Positions 47,193 to 56,393 of a stretch of DNA of 64,000 nt are shown one piece after another. This DNA comes from Rhodopseudomonas palustris HaA2 (lineage in GTDB: Bacteria; Pseudomonadota; Alphaproteobacteria; Rhizobiales; Xanthobacteraceae). The translations under genes and the position numbers were made by a program. The stretch lies in contig NC_007778.1 in assembly GCF_000013365.1 (NCBI RefSeq), positions 3,844,001-3,908,000 on the forward strand, in the 5' to 3' direction. The notes under the pieces are model-generated. The model made no database searches. It saw only the letters and a list, made by a program, of their open reading frames with translations, and was not told the DNA's origin. Each line of letters starts with the position of its first letter. Positions within the stretch are counted from its first letter, which is position 1.

Positions 47193-48046
47193 GCGAGCTG
47201 TTCGACTGGTTCGCCGGGCCGCTGGCCTATCCCTTCATGCAGCGCGCGCTGGTGATATCGGTGATGGTCGCGGCGGTCTGCGCCGTGCTGTCCTGCTACC
47301 TGGTGCTCAAGGGCTGGTCGCTGATGGGCGACGCCGTCTCCCACGCGGTGCTGCCCGGCATCGTGCTCGCCCATGTGCTGAACCTGCCCTACGCGATCGG
47401 CGCGTTCGCTGCCGGCCTGTCCTGCGCGGTGTTCACCGGATATTTGACCGCGAACAGCCGGGTGAAGGAGGACACGGTGATGGGCATCGTGTTTTCCGGC
47501 ATGTTCGGCCTCGGCCTCGTGATGTTCACCAAGATCGAGACCGACCAGCATCTCAACCACATCCTGTTCGGAAACGTTCTCGGCGTCACGCCGCGCGACC
47601 TGATCGAAACGGCGATCGTCGCCGGCGGCACGCTGCTCGTCGTGCTGCTGAAAGGCCGCGATCTGCTGCTCTACTGCTTCGATCCCAACCACGCCCGCTC
47701 GATCGGCCTGCCGGTCGTCTGGCTGCATTACGGGCTGCTGGTGCTGCTCGCGCTGACCATCGTCGCGTCGCTGAAGGCGGTCGGGATCATCCTGGTCGTG
47801 GCGATGCTGGTCGCGCCCGGCGCTACCGCCTATCTGCTGACCGACAGCTTCGACCGCATGCTGGTGATCGCCACCGTCGTCGCGACCAGCTCGGCCGCGC
47901 TCGGGACGCTGATCAGCTTCCATATCGACGGCGCGACCGGCGCCTGCATCGTGCTGACCCAGGCGGTGGTCTTCGTGCTGGCGTTTCTGTTTGCGCCGAA
48001 GCGGGGTCTGTTACGACAGGCCGGCGGAGTCGGCAGCCGCCCCTGA
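47189..48046 (+). CDS. sitD: Permease subunit of Mn/Fe ABC transporter (SitD)
   Basis: 285-residue second ABC-3 permease, related to SitC (both have LKGWSLMGDA in helix 2 and the VAMLVAPGATAYLLTD loop). The GTG at 47189 is inside a GTGA overlap with sitC, so translation is coupled. It is the last gene of the manganese operon and is convergent with the PepSY-like gene 80 bases away. Confidence 0.9.
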   Translation: MSELFDWFAGPLAYPFMQRALVISVMVAAVCAVLSCYLVLKGWSLMGDAVSHAVLPGIVLAHVLNLPYAIGAFAAGLSCAVFTGYLTANSRVKEDTVMGIVFSGMFGLGLVMFTKIETDQHLNHILFGNVLGVTPRDLIETAIVAGGTLLVVLLKGRDLLLYCFDPNHARSIGLPVVWLHYGLLVLLALTIVASLKAVGIILVVAMLVAPGATAYLLTDSFDRMLVIATVVATSSAALGTLISFHIDGATGACIVLTQAVVFVLAFLFAPKRGLLRQAGGVGSRP

Positions 48047-48126
48047 GCGATCCGGATGCGGCACCCGTGGCGCGCGGACGTCGACCCGCTCGCCCACCGA
48101 CCGGGCGTGGACCAACCCGACGCCGC

Positions 48127-48747
48127 TCAGCCCGGCATCCGTCGGACGCTGTCGTCCGGGCGTTGCTCCATCTTGCGCCGCTCGCCGCGCTTTTTCCCAT
48201 CCGAACGGATCACGATCTCCTTCAGTCCGCCATTGGAGACGACGACCACGACGAACACCAATTTGCCGTCGGCGTGGTGGAGGCCGGCGCTGATCGCCTT
48301 GCCCGGCCCGTATTTTTCGGCGATCGCGATCGCATCGGCCAGCGCCATGCTCGAGCGCTTGAAGTCGTCGATGCCGCGCTTGTCCTCGGCATGCAGATCG
48401 GAGGCCGGCATCACGACCGCGGAGCGGACGATCCGGCGCGTCGCGGCATCGACCACCGTCTTCCAGATGTTGTCGTCGCGATAGGATTTGACCTCGAACG
48501 ACGGCGCTGCGCCGTCGCCGTTGAAGCTCAGATCATAGACCCTGGCGCCGGTCAGGCTGCTCTCCACCATCCGGACGAGATCCGCGCCGGAGCCGGCGGC
48601 GAGCGGCAGCGACCCGGTTTCGTCGGTGGCCTCCTCTGTGGCGCCCGCATCCAGCGCGCGCGGCTCGCGCGCGGACTGGACCGCCGACGTCAGGCCGAGC
48701 AGCAGCGATGCCGCCGTCAGCGTCGACAGGACGATACGTACAGACAT
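48127..48747 (-). CDS. Exported PepSY-like protein
   Basis: 206 residues with a signal peptide (MSVRIVLSTLTAASLLLGLT, then SAVQSA). Two related segments (about 55-110 and 120-175) each have the alpha-beta pattern of a PepSY-type fold, e.g. SFEVKSYRDDNIWKTVVDAA and MALADAIAIAEKYGPGKAIS. It is presumably periplasmic, with no protease motif. The ATG at 48747 is chosen over the open frame to 48897, which would run into the patatin gene. Its start lies about 60 bases after the patatin stop. Confidence 0.65.
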   Translation of the reverse strand: MSVRIVLSTLTAASLLLGLTSAVQSAREPRALDAGATEEATDETGSLPLAAGSGADLVRMVESSLTGARVYDLSFNGDGAAPSFEVKSYRDDNIWKTVVDAATRRIVRSAVVMPASDLHAEDKRGIDDFKRSSMALADAIAIAEKYGPGKAISAGLHHADGKLVFVVVVVSNGGLKEIVIRSDGKKRGERRKMEQRPDDSVRRMPG

Positions 48748-48805
48748 GATGTCCGCCTCGCTCTCTTCGAGACGCGGCGGCAGGCCGCGTCGACAAGCGT
48801 CACGT

Positions 48806-50008
48806 TCAGTTGGCGCCGGCCAGTCGCCGGACGGGTTTTGCCTCGGCGACCGGAACCGCGGTCGGAGTTTCCGCAGGAGGCGATTTCGACCACGCATGGC
48901 CCGACCTCGCCCGGTCGTAGCCGTATTGGAACAGGTCGCGCATATAGGCGGTGTCGAAGCCCGCAGAGGGCGACGCCGGCCGATCGCTTTCGATGTAGGT
49001 CAGGTTGAAGCCGTATTTGTTGCGGCGGGCGGCGTCATAGGTGCTGTAGAGGATCGACTTGGTCTGCGCCTTGACCAGCGTCGACGACGACCGCGCCGCG
49101 ATCTCCAGGGTCCGGTTCGGAACCACCTGGAATTCGGGTTCGATCTTGTTGTTCATCAGGATGTAGAGCTGCAGGTCGAGCGACTTGCCCCACGCCGCGT
49201 TGCGCAGCAGATAGGCCTCCGGCAACGTCAGGACCGGGGCGGTGACGCCGCCATCGACATGCATCTCCTGGAAACGGACGCCGTTGGACTCGGCGTTCAC
49301 CAGCATCGGCGGGAAAATCGCCGGAAGGCTGGCCGATGCCGCCACCACGTCCCGGAACAGGTTGAGCGCCTGCATCGAGCGCAGCGACGCGATCCGGCCC
49401 ATGTTCCAGATCACGGCGCGCTGGGAGTCCAGATTGGTCGTCACCACGAACAGCATCCGGCCCTTGGCGTGCTCGTCCGCGACCGCGGCCATGAAATCCG
49501 CATTGATGTATTGCGCGACCAGTTCGCGCAGCCGGGTGTTGCCGAACAATCCCGAGCCGAAGATCGCGTTGAACGGATTCGGCGAGTCGAGCAGACTCTC
49601 GGCGATGCCGCTGGTGTAGAACTCGCGCAAGGTCGGATCGTATTGCGGGCCGAGGAACGCGAACGGCGCGATCAGCGCACCGGTGCTGACCCCCGAGACG
49701 ATCGAGAACGACGGCCGGGTTCCGGCGTCGGTCCATCCGTTGAGCACGCCCGCGCCATAGGCGCCGTCGGCGCCGCCGCCGGACAGCGCCAGATAGGCGC
49801 GCGGCCCGGAAATGATCTTGTCGTCCCGGAACGCCGACGCCGGCTCGTCCGCATAGCGCCGCAGATCCTTGAGATCGAGCACCCGTGCGGTGGAAGCTTC
49901 GGCGGCGGTATACGGCACCCGCGGCTTCGACGCGCAAGCCGCCAGCAGCGAACTCAACGCGATCATCAGAGGCACGACCAACGGCCGAGGAATGTGACGC
50001 ATGACCAT
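48806..50008 (-). CDS. Patatin-like phospholipase lipoprotein
   Basis: 400 residues. Signal with lipobox LAAC (Cys25). The patatin domain is at about 70-290: oxyanion loop GGGADGAYG at 77-85, nucleophile elbow GVSTG with Ser108, and catalytic Asp in HVDGG (about 255). It should hydrolyse acyl esters at the periplasmic face. An Ala/Pro tail ends the protein. It starts 22 bases after the KOW-like gene and therefore may be the distal part of the RND operon. The substrate is unknown. Confidence 0.85.
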   Translation of the reverse strand: MVMRHIPRPLVVPLMIALSSLLAACASKPRVPYTAAEASTARVLDLKDLRRYADEPASAFRDDKIISGPRAYLALSGGGADGAYGAGVLNGWTDAGTRPSFSIVSGVSTGALIAPFAFLGPQYDPTLREFYTSGIAESLLDSPNPFNAIFGSGLFGNTRLRELVAQYINADFMAAVADEHAKGRMLFVVTTNLDSQRAVIWNMGRIASLRSMQALNLFRDVVAASASLPAIFPPMLVNAESNGVRFQEMHVDGGVTAPVLTLPEAYLLRNAAWGKSLDLQLYILMNNKIEPEFQVVPNRTLEIAARSSSTLVKAQTKSILYSTYDAARRNKYGFNLTYIESDRPASPSAGFDTAYMRDLFQYGYDRARSGHAWSKSPPAETPTAVPVAEAKPVRRLAGAN

Positions 50009-50030
50009 ACCGAACGATCGAGGAAAAGGC

Positions 50031-50312
50031 TTAAGGATTCGATGAGGCGTCGCAATGCCGCTCGGTCATCGCCTCCGCGGATTGTGCCGAGGACGTCGAT
50101 CGTGGAACCCGTTCGAGATAGTCCTGATGGATCGCCTGAATGGTCTTGCGGTCGTCGAATTTGATCCGCCAGCTGCTCGGAGAGCCCTGGCCGACGATCA
50201 GCCCTTCCCGATCGCCATATTTGGGATGACGCTCGCGCCCGAGCGGGCTCATCCGAACGCGGGCGCCGCGACACAAGGGCGGCAGCGGGGAGTCGGGATC
50301 GTTACGTTTCAT
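50031..50312 (-). CDS. Small KOW-like protein coupled to the RND pump
   Basis: 93 residues. Residues 15-68 (GARVRMSPLGRERHP, YGDREGLIVGQGSPSSWRIKFDD) resemble an SH3/KOW-type barrel with a basic surface. A Ser/Thr tail follows. The start overlaps the RND pump stop (ATGA). It is too short for the KOW-containing ribosomal or NusG proteins. Function unknown. Confidence 0.6.
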   Translation of the reverse strand: MKRNDPDSPLPPLCRGARVRMSPLGRERHPKYGDREGLIVGQGSPSSWRIKFDDRKTIQAIHQDYLERVPRSTSSAQSAEAMTERHCDASSNP

Positions 50313-53300
50313 GCTGGCGTGCCTTCTTCCGGCATCTTGATACGGAACCACGCCACGTAGAGCGCGGGCAGGAACAACAGGGTCAGCACCGTTCCGACGA
50401 TGATGCCGCCCATCATGGCGAAGGCCATCGGCCCCCAGAACACTTCGCGGGCGATCGGGATCAGCGCGAGGCTGGCGGCGGCGGCCGTCAGCAGGATCGG
50501 CCGCATCCGGTGCTCGGTGGCTTCGACGACGGCGTCCCATGGCGGCTTGCCCTCTTCGCGCAGATGTTCGATCTGCACGATCAGGATGACCGAGTTGCGG
50601 ATCAGGATGCCGACCAGCGCCAGCACGCCGAGGATCGCGACGAAGCCGAGCGGCGCACCGCTCGGCAGCAACGCCGCGACGACTCCGATCAGTGCCAGCG
50701 GCGCGACGGCGAACACGAGGAACAGCCGGCTGAAGCTCTGCAGCTGGATCATCAGGATGGTCGCCATGGCGAACAGCATCACCGGCACGACGGCGATGAT
50801 CGGCGACTGCGACTTGCCGCTCTCCTCGACGCTGCCGCCAACAGCGACCGAATAGCCGACGGGCAGCTTGGCGCTGAACTCCGCGATCGGCGCCTTCAAC
50901 TGCGCGACGACCGTCGCCGGTTGAACGCCGTCCCGGATGTCGGCCTTGAGGGTGATGGTCGGCAGCCGCGACCGACGCCAGATCGTCGGCTGTTCGAGCT
51001 GGTAGCGGAAGTTCGCCACCGCCGCGAGCGGCACCGATTGCCCGTTGCTGCCGGACAATTGCAGATTGCGCAGTGTCTCGATCGACCCACGCTCCGCCGC
51101 ATTGGCACGGCCGAGCACCTTGACGAGGTAGATGTCGTCGCGAACCTGGGTGATCGACGTGCCGTCGACGACGCCGTTCAGGGTCGAGGCGATGTCCTCC
51201 GAGGTGACGCCGAGTTGGCGCGCCTTGTCCTGCAGCACGTCGACCTTGACGACGCGCGCGGGCTCCATCCAGTCGTACACTACATCCCCGAGATGCGGAT
51301 TGGCCGCTACGATGCCGGCGAGCTCGCGGGAGAAAGCGCGAACGTGGCCGATGTCGGGCCCGCTCAGGCGATACTGCACCGGCCGGCCGACCGGCGGGCC
51401 GATATCCAGCAGCTTCACCAGGGCGTCAGTGCCGGGGAACGTCTTCTTGAGATAGGCCTGCAGTTCGACTTTGAGCCGGTCGCGATCCTTCAGGCTCTTG
51501 GCGACGATCACCATCTCGCCGAACGTGACGTCGGCGGGTTGAACGTCGAACGACAGCAGGAACCGCGGCGCGCCCTGCCCGACATAGGTCGACCAATGAT
51601 CGATGCCGTCCTGGCCCGCGAGCGCTTCCCGCTCGAACTGCGCCATCTGCGCGCTGGTTTCGGCGATCGAGCTGTTCTGCGGCAGGCTCCAGTCGACGAT
51701 CAGCTCCTTGCGGTCCGACGACGGGAAAAATTGCTGCTGGACGTATCCCATCCCGACGATCGACAGCGCGAACGCGGCGAGCGTCAGCGCGATCGTGAGC
51801 CAGCGCCAGCGCATGCAGAACAGCAGCGCGCGGCTGAACGCGGTGGAGAACCATCCCTTGTTCTCGTGATGGCTCTTCATCTTGTCCGGCAGAATGGTGA
51901 CACCGAGCAACGGCGTGAACAGCACCGCAACGACCCACGAGGTCAGCAGCGACACCGCGATCACGACGAACAGCGTGAAGGTGAATTCGCCCGCGGCGCT
52001 GTTGTTGAGGCCGATCGGGATGAAGCCGGCGACCGTCACCAGCGTGCCGGTGAGCATCGGAAACGCGGTCGAGGTGTAGACGTAAGTGGCGGCCTTGCTC
52101 AGCGAATCGCCGATCTCCAGGCGCGCCACCATCATCTCCACCGCGATCATCGCGTCGTCGACCAGCAGGCCGAGGGCGATGATCAGCGCGCCCAGCGAAA
52201 TCCGCTGCAGCGAGATGCCGGTATAGGACATCACCAGGAACGTGATCGCCAGCACCAGCGGGATCGAGATCGCGACCACCAGTCCGGCGCGCAGGCCGAG
52301 GCTGATGAAACTGATCGCCAGCACGATGACGACCGCCTCGAACAGCGCATGGGTGAACCCCGACACCGCCTCGTCGACGATCTGCGGCTGATCGGAGACC
52401 AGATGCACCTCCGCACCGACCGGCAGGTCGGCGGAGATGCGGGTCATCTCCTTCTTCAGCGCTTCGCCGAATTCGAGCAGATTGGCGCCGGCTTTCATGC
52501 CGATCGTCAGGCCGATCGCGGGCTCGCCCTTGTAGCGGAACAGCGAGGTCGGCGGATCGGTGTAGCCTCGGCGGATCGTGGCGATATCGGTGAGCGGAAA
52601 GAACCTGTCGTTGACGCGCAGATTGATCGCCTTGAGGCTCTCCTCCGAGGTGAACTGACCGCTGACCCGCACGCTGATCCGCTCCGGACCGGCCTGCAGC
52701 ACGCCGGAGGGCGTGATCGCATTCTGGGCCTGCAGCGACGTCATGATCGAGCGCTGGTCGAGCCCCAGCGCCGCGACCTTGCGGGTCGAGAATTCCAGAT
52801 AGATCACCTCGTCCTGCGCACCGACGATGTCGACGCGGCCGACATTGGGCACCTGCAGGACCTTGGCGCGAACGTCCTCGACCTTGTCGCGTAGCTGGCG
52901 CTGCGTCAGCCCGTCGCTGGTGAAGGCGTAGATGTTGCCGAACACGTCGCCGAAGCGATCGTTGAAGAACGGCCCGTTCACGCCGTCGGGAAAATCACCC
53001 TTGATGTCGTTGATCATGTTGCGGACGCGGACCCATGTCGGGACCACGTCGCGCGCCTTGGTGGTGTCGCGCAGATTGACGAACACCGTGGTGCTGCCCG
53101 ACGTCGTGATGCTCTTGGTGTAGTCCAGCGACTCTAGCTCTTCGAGCTTCTTCTCGATTCGCTCGGTGACCTGCCGGGTCGTTTCCTCGGCGGACGCGCC
53201 CGGCCATTGCGCCTGGATCACCATCGTCTTGATGGTGAAGGCCGGATCTTCTTCGCGTCCGAGCTCGAGATAGGAGAACAGCCCGGCGGCCATGAACGCG

Positions 53301-53365
53301 ATCATGAAGTACCAGACCAGCGAGCGGTGCTGCAGGGCCCAGTCGGAAAGGTTGAAAGACTTCAC
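50309..53365 (-). CDS. RND efflux pump inner-membrane protein
   Basis: 1018-residue proton-driven exporter with 12 membrane helices and two large periplasmic loops. The helix-4 proton relay is ALIIALGLLVDDAMIAVEMM (Asp-Asp pair) and helix 10 and later segments are typical of the AcrB/HAE group. The N-terminus NLSDWALQHRSLVWYFMI is typical of pumps related to the VexF/MexK type. It pairs with two adaptors upstream; no outer-membrane channel is encoded here, so it must borrow one (TolC-like). It overlaps the neighbours by 4 bases on both sides. Substrate unknown. Confidence 0.9.
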   Translation of the reverse strand: MKSFNLSDWALQHRSLVWYFMIAFMAAGLFSYLELGREEDPAFTIKTMVIQAQWPGASAEETTRQVTERIEKKLEELESLDYTKSITTSGSTTVFVNLRDTTKARDVVPTWVRVRNMINDIKGDFPDGVNGPFFNDRFGDVFGNIYAFTSDGLTQRQLRDKVEDVRAKVLQVPNVGRVDIVGAQDEVIYLEFSTRKVAALGLDQRSIMTSLQAQNAITPSGVLQAGPERISVRVSGQFTSEESLKAINLRVNDRFFPLTDIATIRRGYTDPPTSLFRYKGEPAIGLTIGMKAGANLLEFGEALKKEMTRISADLPVGAEVHLVSDQPQIVDEAVSGFTHALFEAVVIVLAISFISLGLRAGLVVAISIPLVLAITFLVMSYTGISLQRISLGALIIALGLLVDDAMIAVEMMVARLEIGDSLSKAATYVYTSTAFPMLTGTLVTVAGFIPIGLNNSAAGEFTFTLFVVIAVSLLTSWVVAVLFTPLLGVTILPDKMKSHHENKGWFSTAFSRALLFCMRWRWLTIALTLAAFALSIVGMGYVQQQFFPSSDRKELIVDWSLPQNSSIAETSAQMAQFEREALAGQDGIDHWSTYVGQGAPRFLLSFDVQPADVTFGEMVIVAKSLKDRDRLKVELQAYLKKTFPGTDALVKLLDIGPPVGRPVQYRLSGPDIGHVRAFSRELAGIVAANPHLGDVVYDWMEPARVVKVDVLQDKARQLGVTSEDIASTLNGVVDGTSITQVRDDIYLVKVLGRANAAERGSIETLRNLQLSGSNGQSVPLAAVANFRYQLEQPTIWRRSRLPTITLKADIRDGVQPATVVAQLKAPIAEFSAKLPVGYSVAVGGSVEESGKSQSPIIAVVPVMLFAMATILMIQLQSFSRLFLVFAVAPLALIGVVAALLPSGAPLGFVAILGVLALVGILIRNSVILIVQIEHLREEGKPPWDAVVEATEHRMRPILLTAAAASLALIPIAREVFWGPMAFAMMGGIIVGTVLTLLFLPALYVAWFRIKMPEEGTPA

Positions 53366-54435
53366 AGCGAGCTACCCTCTCCGAAGCGGATTTTCTGGCC
53401 TTCCACGAGATGATGCACGCCCGCCGTCACGATACGTGCGCCCGCCGCAATTCCCTCGACCACCTCGACCGAACCGTCGTCGTTGGTGACGATCTGCACG
53501 TTGCGTTTGGTCACCGTTCCGGCTTGCGTATCGATCATCCAGACGCTCGACTGGCCGCGTTCGGTCAGGATCGCCGTGGCCGGCAGCCGAAATCCCCGCG
53601 TCGGCTTGCCCGGGATCAGCGTGGTGATGGTGGAGCCGAGACGGAACGTCTCCGGCGGATTCTCCAGCGTGATCCGAACCCGCCGGGTGCGCGTCACCTG
53701 ATCGGCTTGCGGTGCGACCTCGCGCACTTTTCCGTCGACCCGGATTTTCGGATCGAGCTGCAGCGCGACCTTCAGCGGCATGTCGACCTTCAAGGCGCCG
53801 GCGAGATCGTCGGCGACGTCGATCACCGCCTCGCGGACATCCGGTCGGGCGACGGTCACCACGGTCTGGCCGGGACTGACGATCTGGCCGACCTGCACGC
53901 TCACCGCGGTGACGACGCCGGCATATTCGGCGGCGAGCTTGGTGTAGCTCAATTGCTCGCGCGCTTTGGTCAGGCTCGACTGGGCCCGGACGACCGCGGC
54001 CTGCGCGGCGGAATTGGCCTGCTCCGCCGAATCGAGCGTGGCTTTGGTAATGGCACCGGTTTCGATCAAGGTGCGCTGGCGGCTGACGTTGCTGCTGGCG
54101 TTCACCAGTTGCGCCTGAGCCGAGGCGAAATCCGCCACAGCGGACCTGACGGAAAATTCGGCAGCCAACGGATCGATCGCTGCGAGCGCCTGCCCCTTCG
54201 CGACGGTGTCACCGATATTGACGGGCCGCGCGATCATGCGGCCGAGGACACGAAACCCGTAGTCGGTCTTGAACCGCGCCTCGATCGTGCCGACGACGCC
54301 GATGCTGGTCGCTTCGAGCGGGGCGACCACGGTCGACAGCACCGGCCGGATCGGTTCCGGCTGGCTGGCTTTTTCCTGACAGCCCGCGATGAGCAGGCAG
54401 GCTGCAATCACCCCTGTGACCCGCGACGCCGTCAT
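53362..54435 (-). CDS. RND pump periplasmic adaptor lipoprotein 2
   Basis: 357 residues; lipobox IAGC (Cys at about 19). HlyD/AcrA plan: lipoyl half 1 (about 60-95), a coiled-coil hairpin (about 95-165) rich in Ala/Gln, lipoyl half 2 with YAGVVTAVSVQVGQIVSPGQ, then a beta barrel and a membrane-proximal domain. Overlaps of 4 bases with adaptor 1 and with the pump show tight coupling. Confidence 0.9.
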   Translation of the reverse strand: MTASRVTGVIAACLLIAGCQEKASQPEPIRPVLSTVVAPLEATSIGVVGTIEARFKTDYGFRVLGRMIARPVNIGDTVAKGQALAAIDPLAAEFSVRSAVADFASAQAQLVNASSNVSRQRTLIETGAITKATLDSAEQANSAAQAAVVRAQSSLTKAREQLSYTKLAAEYAGVVTAVSVQVGQIVSPGQTVVTVARPDVREAVIDVADDLAGALKVDMPLKVALQLDPKIRVDGKVREVAPQADQVTRTRRVRITLENPPETFRLGSTITTLIPGKPTRGFRLPATAILTERGQSSVWMIDTQAGTVTKRNVQIVTNDDGSVEVVEGIAAGARIVTAGVHHLVEGQKIRFGEGSSL

Positions 54436-55523
54436 GCGTTTTCCCCGTCATAAGTGACGATCTCCGCGGGGCGGAGCATCTTGCCGCCGTCGACGACGAC
54501 GCGCTCGCCGGCCTTCAGGCCGTCGGCCACGATGATCGAGCTGGTTTCGTAGCTTTCCACGGTGACGCTCCTGAGCGACACGGCGCGGGTCTTGGGGTCG
54601 ATCACCCAGACGGCCGGCCCTTTCTGGTCGGAGGTCAATGCACTCCAGGGCAGCACGATCTTGTCCACGGAACGGCTGCGCCCCTCGCCCGTGACGGCGC
54701 TGCCGAGCGTCATCGCGGCCGGCGGATTCTCGATCGACAGCTTGACCCGAACGGTGCCGCTCTTCTGGTCGACGGTGGGAGAAATCTCCCGCGGACGCCC
54801 GATGGCGGTGACCGACGGATCCGACACCAGCGTGAGTTTGATGGTGCCGCCCTGGAGCGGCGTCAGAAACACCGATTCGTAGACGTCGAACACGGCGTCG
54901 CGGGCGCCATCCTCCGCCAGCGTGTAGGCCGACTGGGCGGATTGGGCGACCTGCCCGACCTCGATGTTGCGCGCCGTGATGATGCCCGACGCGCTCGCGC
55001 GCAGTTCGGTATAGGTCAGCGCATCCCTTGCGATTTCGAGCTGGGCCTTGGCGTTGTCGAGGGAGCCTTCGGCGGTCCGCAATCCCTCCTGCGCCTGGTC
55101 GTAGGAGCTGCGGGTGGTGAAGCCGCTGGCCATCAGCGATTTCTGCCGGTCGAAGGTCGCATTGGCGAGGCGCAGTTGCGCCTCCGCCGAGGCGACGGCG
55201 GCCTGCGAGCCGACCAGGTCGGCCTGTTGCTCGGTCGGATCGATGCGCGCCAGCACGTCGCCGGCATTCACATGGGCGCCGACATCGACCAGCCGCTCGG
55301 TGACCCGGCCACTGACGCGGAAGGACAGTTCGCTGGTCACGCGCGCCTGGACGTCGCCGGTGAGACGAACAATCGTCTGCCGGGGCTCGAGGTGCACGAT
55401 CTCGGTCTTCACCAGATTGATCGGCCGGGCTTGCTGAGCCTTCTCGCCGCACGCCGCCAGCGGCGTGGCCATAAGCAGCAACAGGATGATCCGAAGCGGC
55501 GGTAACATGGTGGGTTGGCTCAT
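54432..55523 (-). CDS. RND pump periplasmic adaptor lipoprotein 1
   Basis: 363 residues; lipobox LAAC before Gly-Glu-Lys. Same membrane-fusion plan as the next gene, with RIDPTEQQADLVGSQAAVAS in the hairpin and GIITARNIEVGQVAQSAQS in the second lipoyl half. It is first in the operon. ATGs at 55523 and 55508 are possible; the operator at 55551-55574 lies just upstream, which excludes the earliest frame start at 55547 as likely. Confidence 0.88.
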   Translation of the reverse strand: MSQPTMLPPLRIILLLLMATPLAACGEKAQQARPINLVKTEIVHLEPRQTIVRLTGDVQARVTSELSFRVSGRVTERLVDVGAHVNAGDVLARIDPTEQQADLVGSQAAVASAEAQLRLANATFDRQKSLMASGFTTRSSYDQAQEGLRTAEGSLDNAKAQLEIARDALTYTELRASASGIITARNIEVGQVAQSAQSAYTLAEDGARDAVFDVYESVFLTPLQGGTIKLTLVSDPSVTAIGRPREISPTVDQKSGTVRVKLSIENPPAAMTLGSAVTGEGRSRSVDKIVLPWSALTSDQKGPAVWVIDPKTRAVSLRSVTVESYETSSIIVADGLKAGERVVVDGGKMLRPAEIVTYDGENA

Positions 55524-55550
55524 TTGATCGACCGTGTTGCTCTGCAATAA

Positions 55551-55574
55551 TATTGACTGACTCGAAAGTCAATA
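55551..55574. promoter_or_regulatory. Putative TetR operator of the RND operon
   Basis: TATTGACT, spacer GACTCGAA, AGTCAATA: perfect 8-bp arms. It is centred between the divergent pump operon and tetR, about 30 bases from both starts. The location is typical for a TetR repressor that controls both. Confidence 0.75.
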
Positions 55575-55603
55575 GTAGGCTGCGAACGATTGGAGTTCCT
55601 GCA

Positions 55604-56224
55604 ATGCCTCCCGAAGCCAAGAAGCGCGCCCGACGCAAAGCCGAGCGCCCCGCCGAAATCCTCGATGCCGCCTTCGAGGAGTTCGTGAAGCATGGCTATT
55701 CAGCCACCCGTCTCGAGGACGTCGCAGCGCTGGCCGGGGTGACGAAAGGGACCATCTATTTTTACTTCGACACCAAAGAGCGGGTGTTCGAGGAAATGGT
55801 TCGGCACAAATCCATGGAGTTCCTACCTCGATTGGGGGACTACGCCGCCACCCTCACCGGCTCGCACACGGATCGGCTGCGCGCGATGGTCGTCTTCGCC
55901 TACGCCCACATCTCGGAGAACAGGGCCTCCCGAGAGATCCTGCGCTTCCTGATTTCCGAGGGTGCGCGATTTCCCGATCTGGTCGATAGACATTACGAAG
56001 AGTTCGTCGAGCCGATGATGCAACACTTCAAGAAAGTGATCGATGCAGGCGTCGCCGCGGGTGAATTCCGAGATGCTCCCGCAACGGAGTTCGTCGAAAT
56101 CGTGATGAGTCCGGCCCTGTTGATCAGCCTGTGGTCGCTGCTTTTCGGAACCCGCAAACGCTTCGATATGGACTCGTTCACCGAGGCCAGCACCGATCTG
56201 CTGCTCCGGGGGCTGATCCGGTAG
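55604..56224 (+). CDS. TetR-family regulator of the RND operon
   Basis: 206 residues. Basic N-terminus (PPEAKKRARRKAERP), helix-turn-helix at about 15-60 (AAFEEFVKHGYSATRLEDVA, then TKGTIYFYFDTKERVFEEMV). The rest is the helical ligand-binding/dimer domain. The ATG at 55604 has GGAG upstream; an earlier frame start would lie in the operator. It should repress the divergent pump and release on ligand binding; the ligand is unknown. Confidence 0.88.
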   Translation: MPPEAKKRARRKAERPAEILDAAFEEFVKHGYSATRLEDVAALAGVTKGTIYFYFDTKERVFEEMVRHKSMEFLPRLGDYAATLTGSHTDRLRAMVVFAYAHISENRASREILRFLISEGARFPDLVDRHYEEFVEPMMQHFKKVIDAGVAAGEFRDAPATEFVEIVMSPALLISLWSLLFGTRKRFDMDSFTEASTDLLLRGLIR

Positions 56225-56393
56225 ACCATCGAAGGAGTGTAAGTGAGTGCAGACGCTGCGATAGCCTGAGACAGTTCCGAGGGAACATTCCGGCAACCAG
56301 CCGTGCATAACGGGTCAGCCATGGGGTCGCGGCGCTCGACGGGGTGCGATCGGGTTGTTAAGCCGCTGCTCCGAAGGGAGCGCCGAACCGAGC

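Noticed and set aside
50510-52894. Long open frame on the plus strand opposite the RND pump
   Set aside because: Antisense of the real pump; composition is again His/Asp/Arg-rich with no domain.
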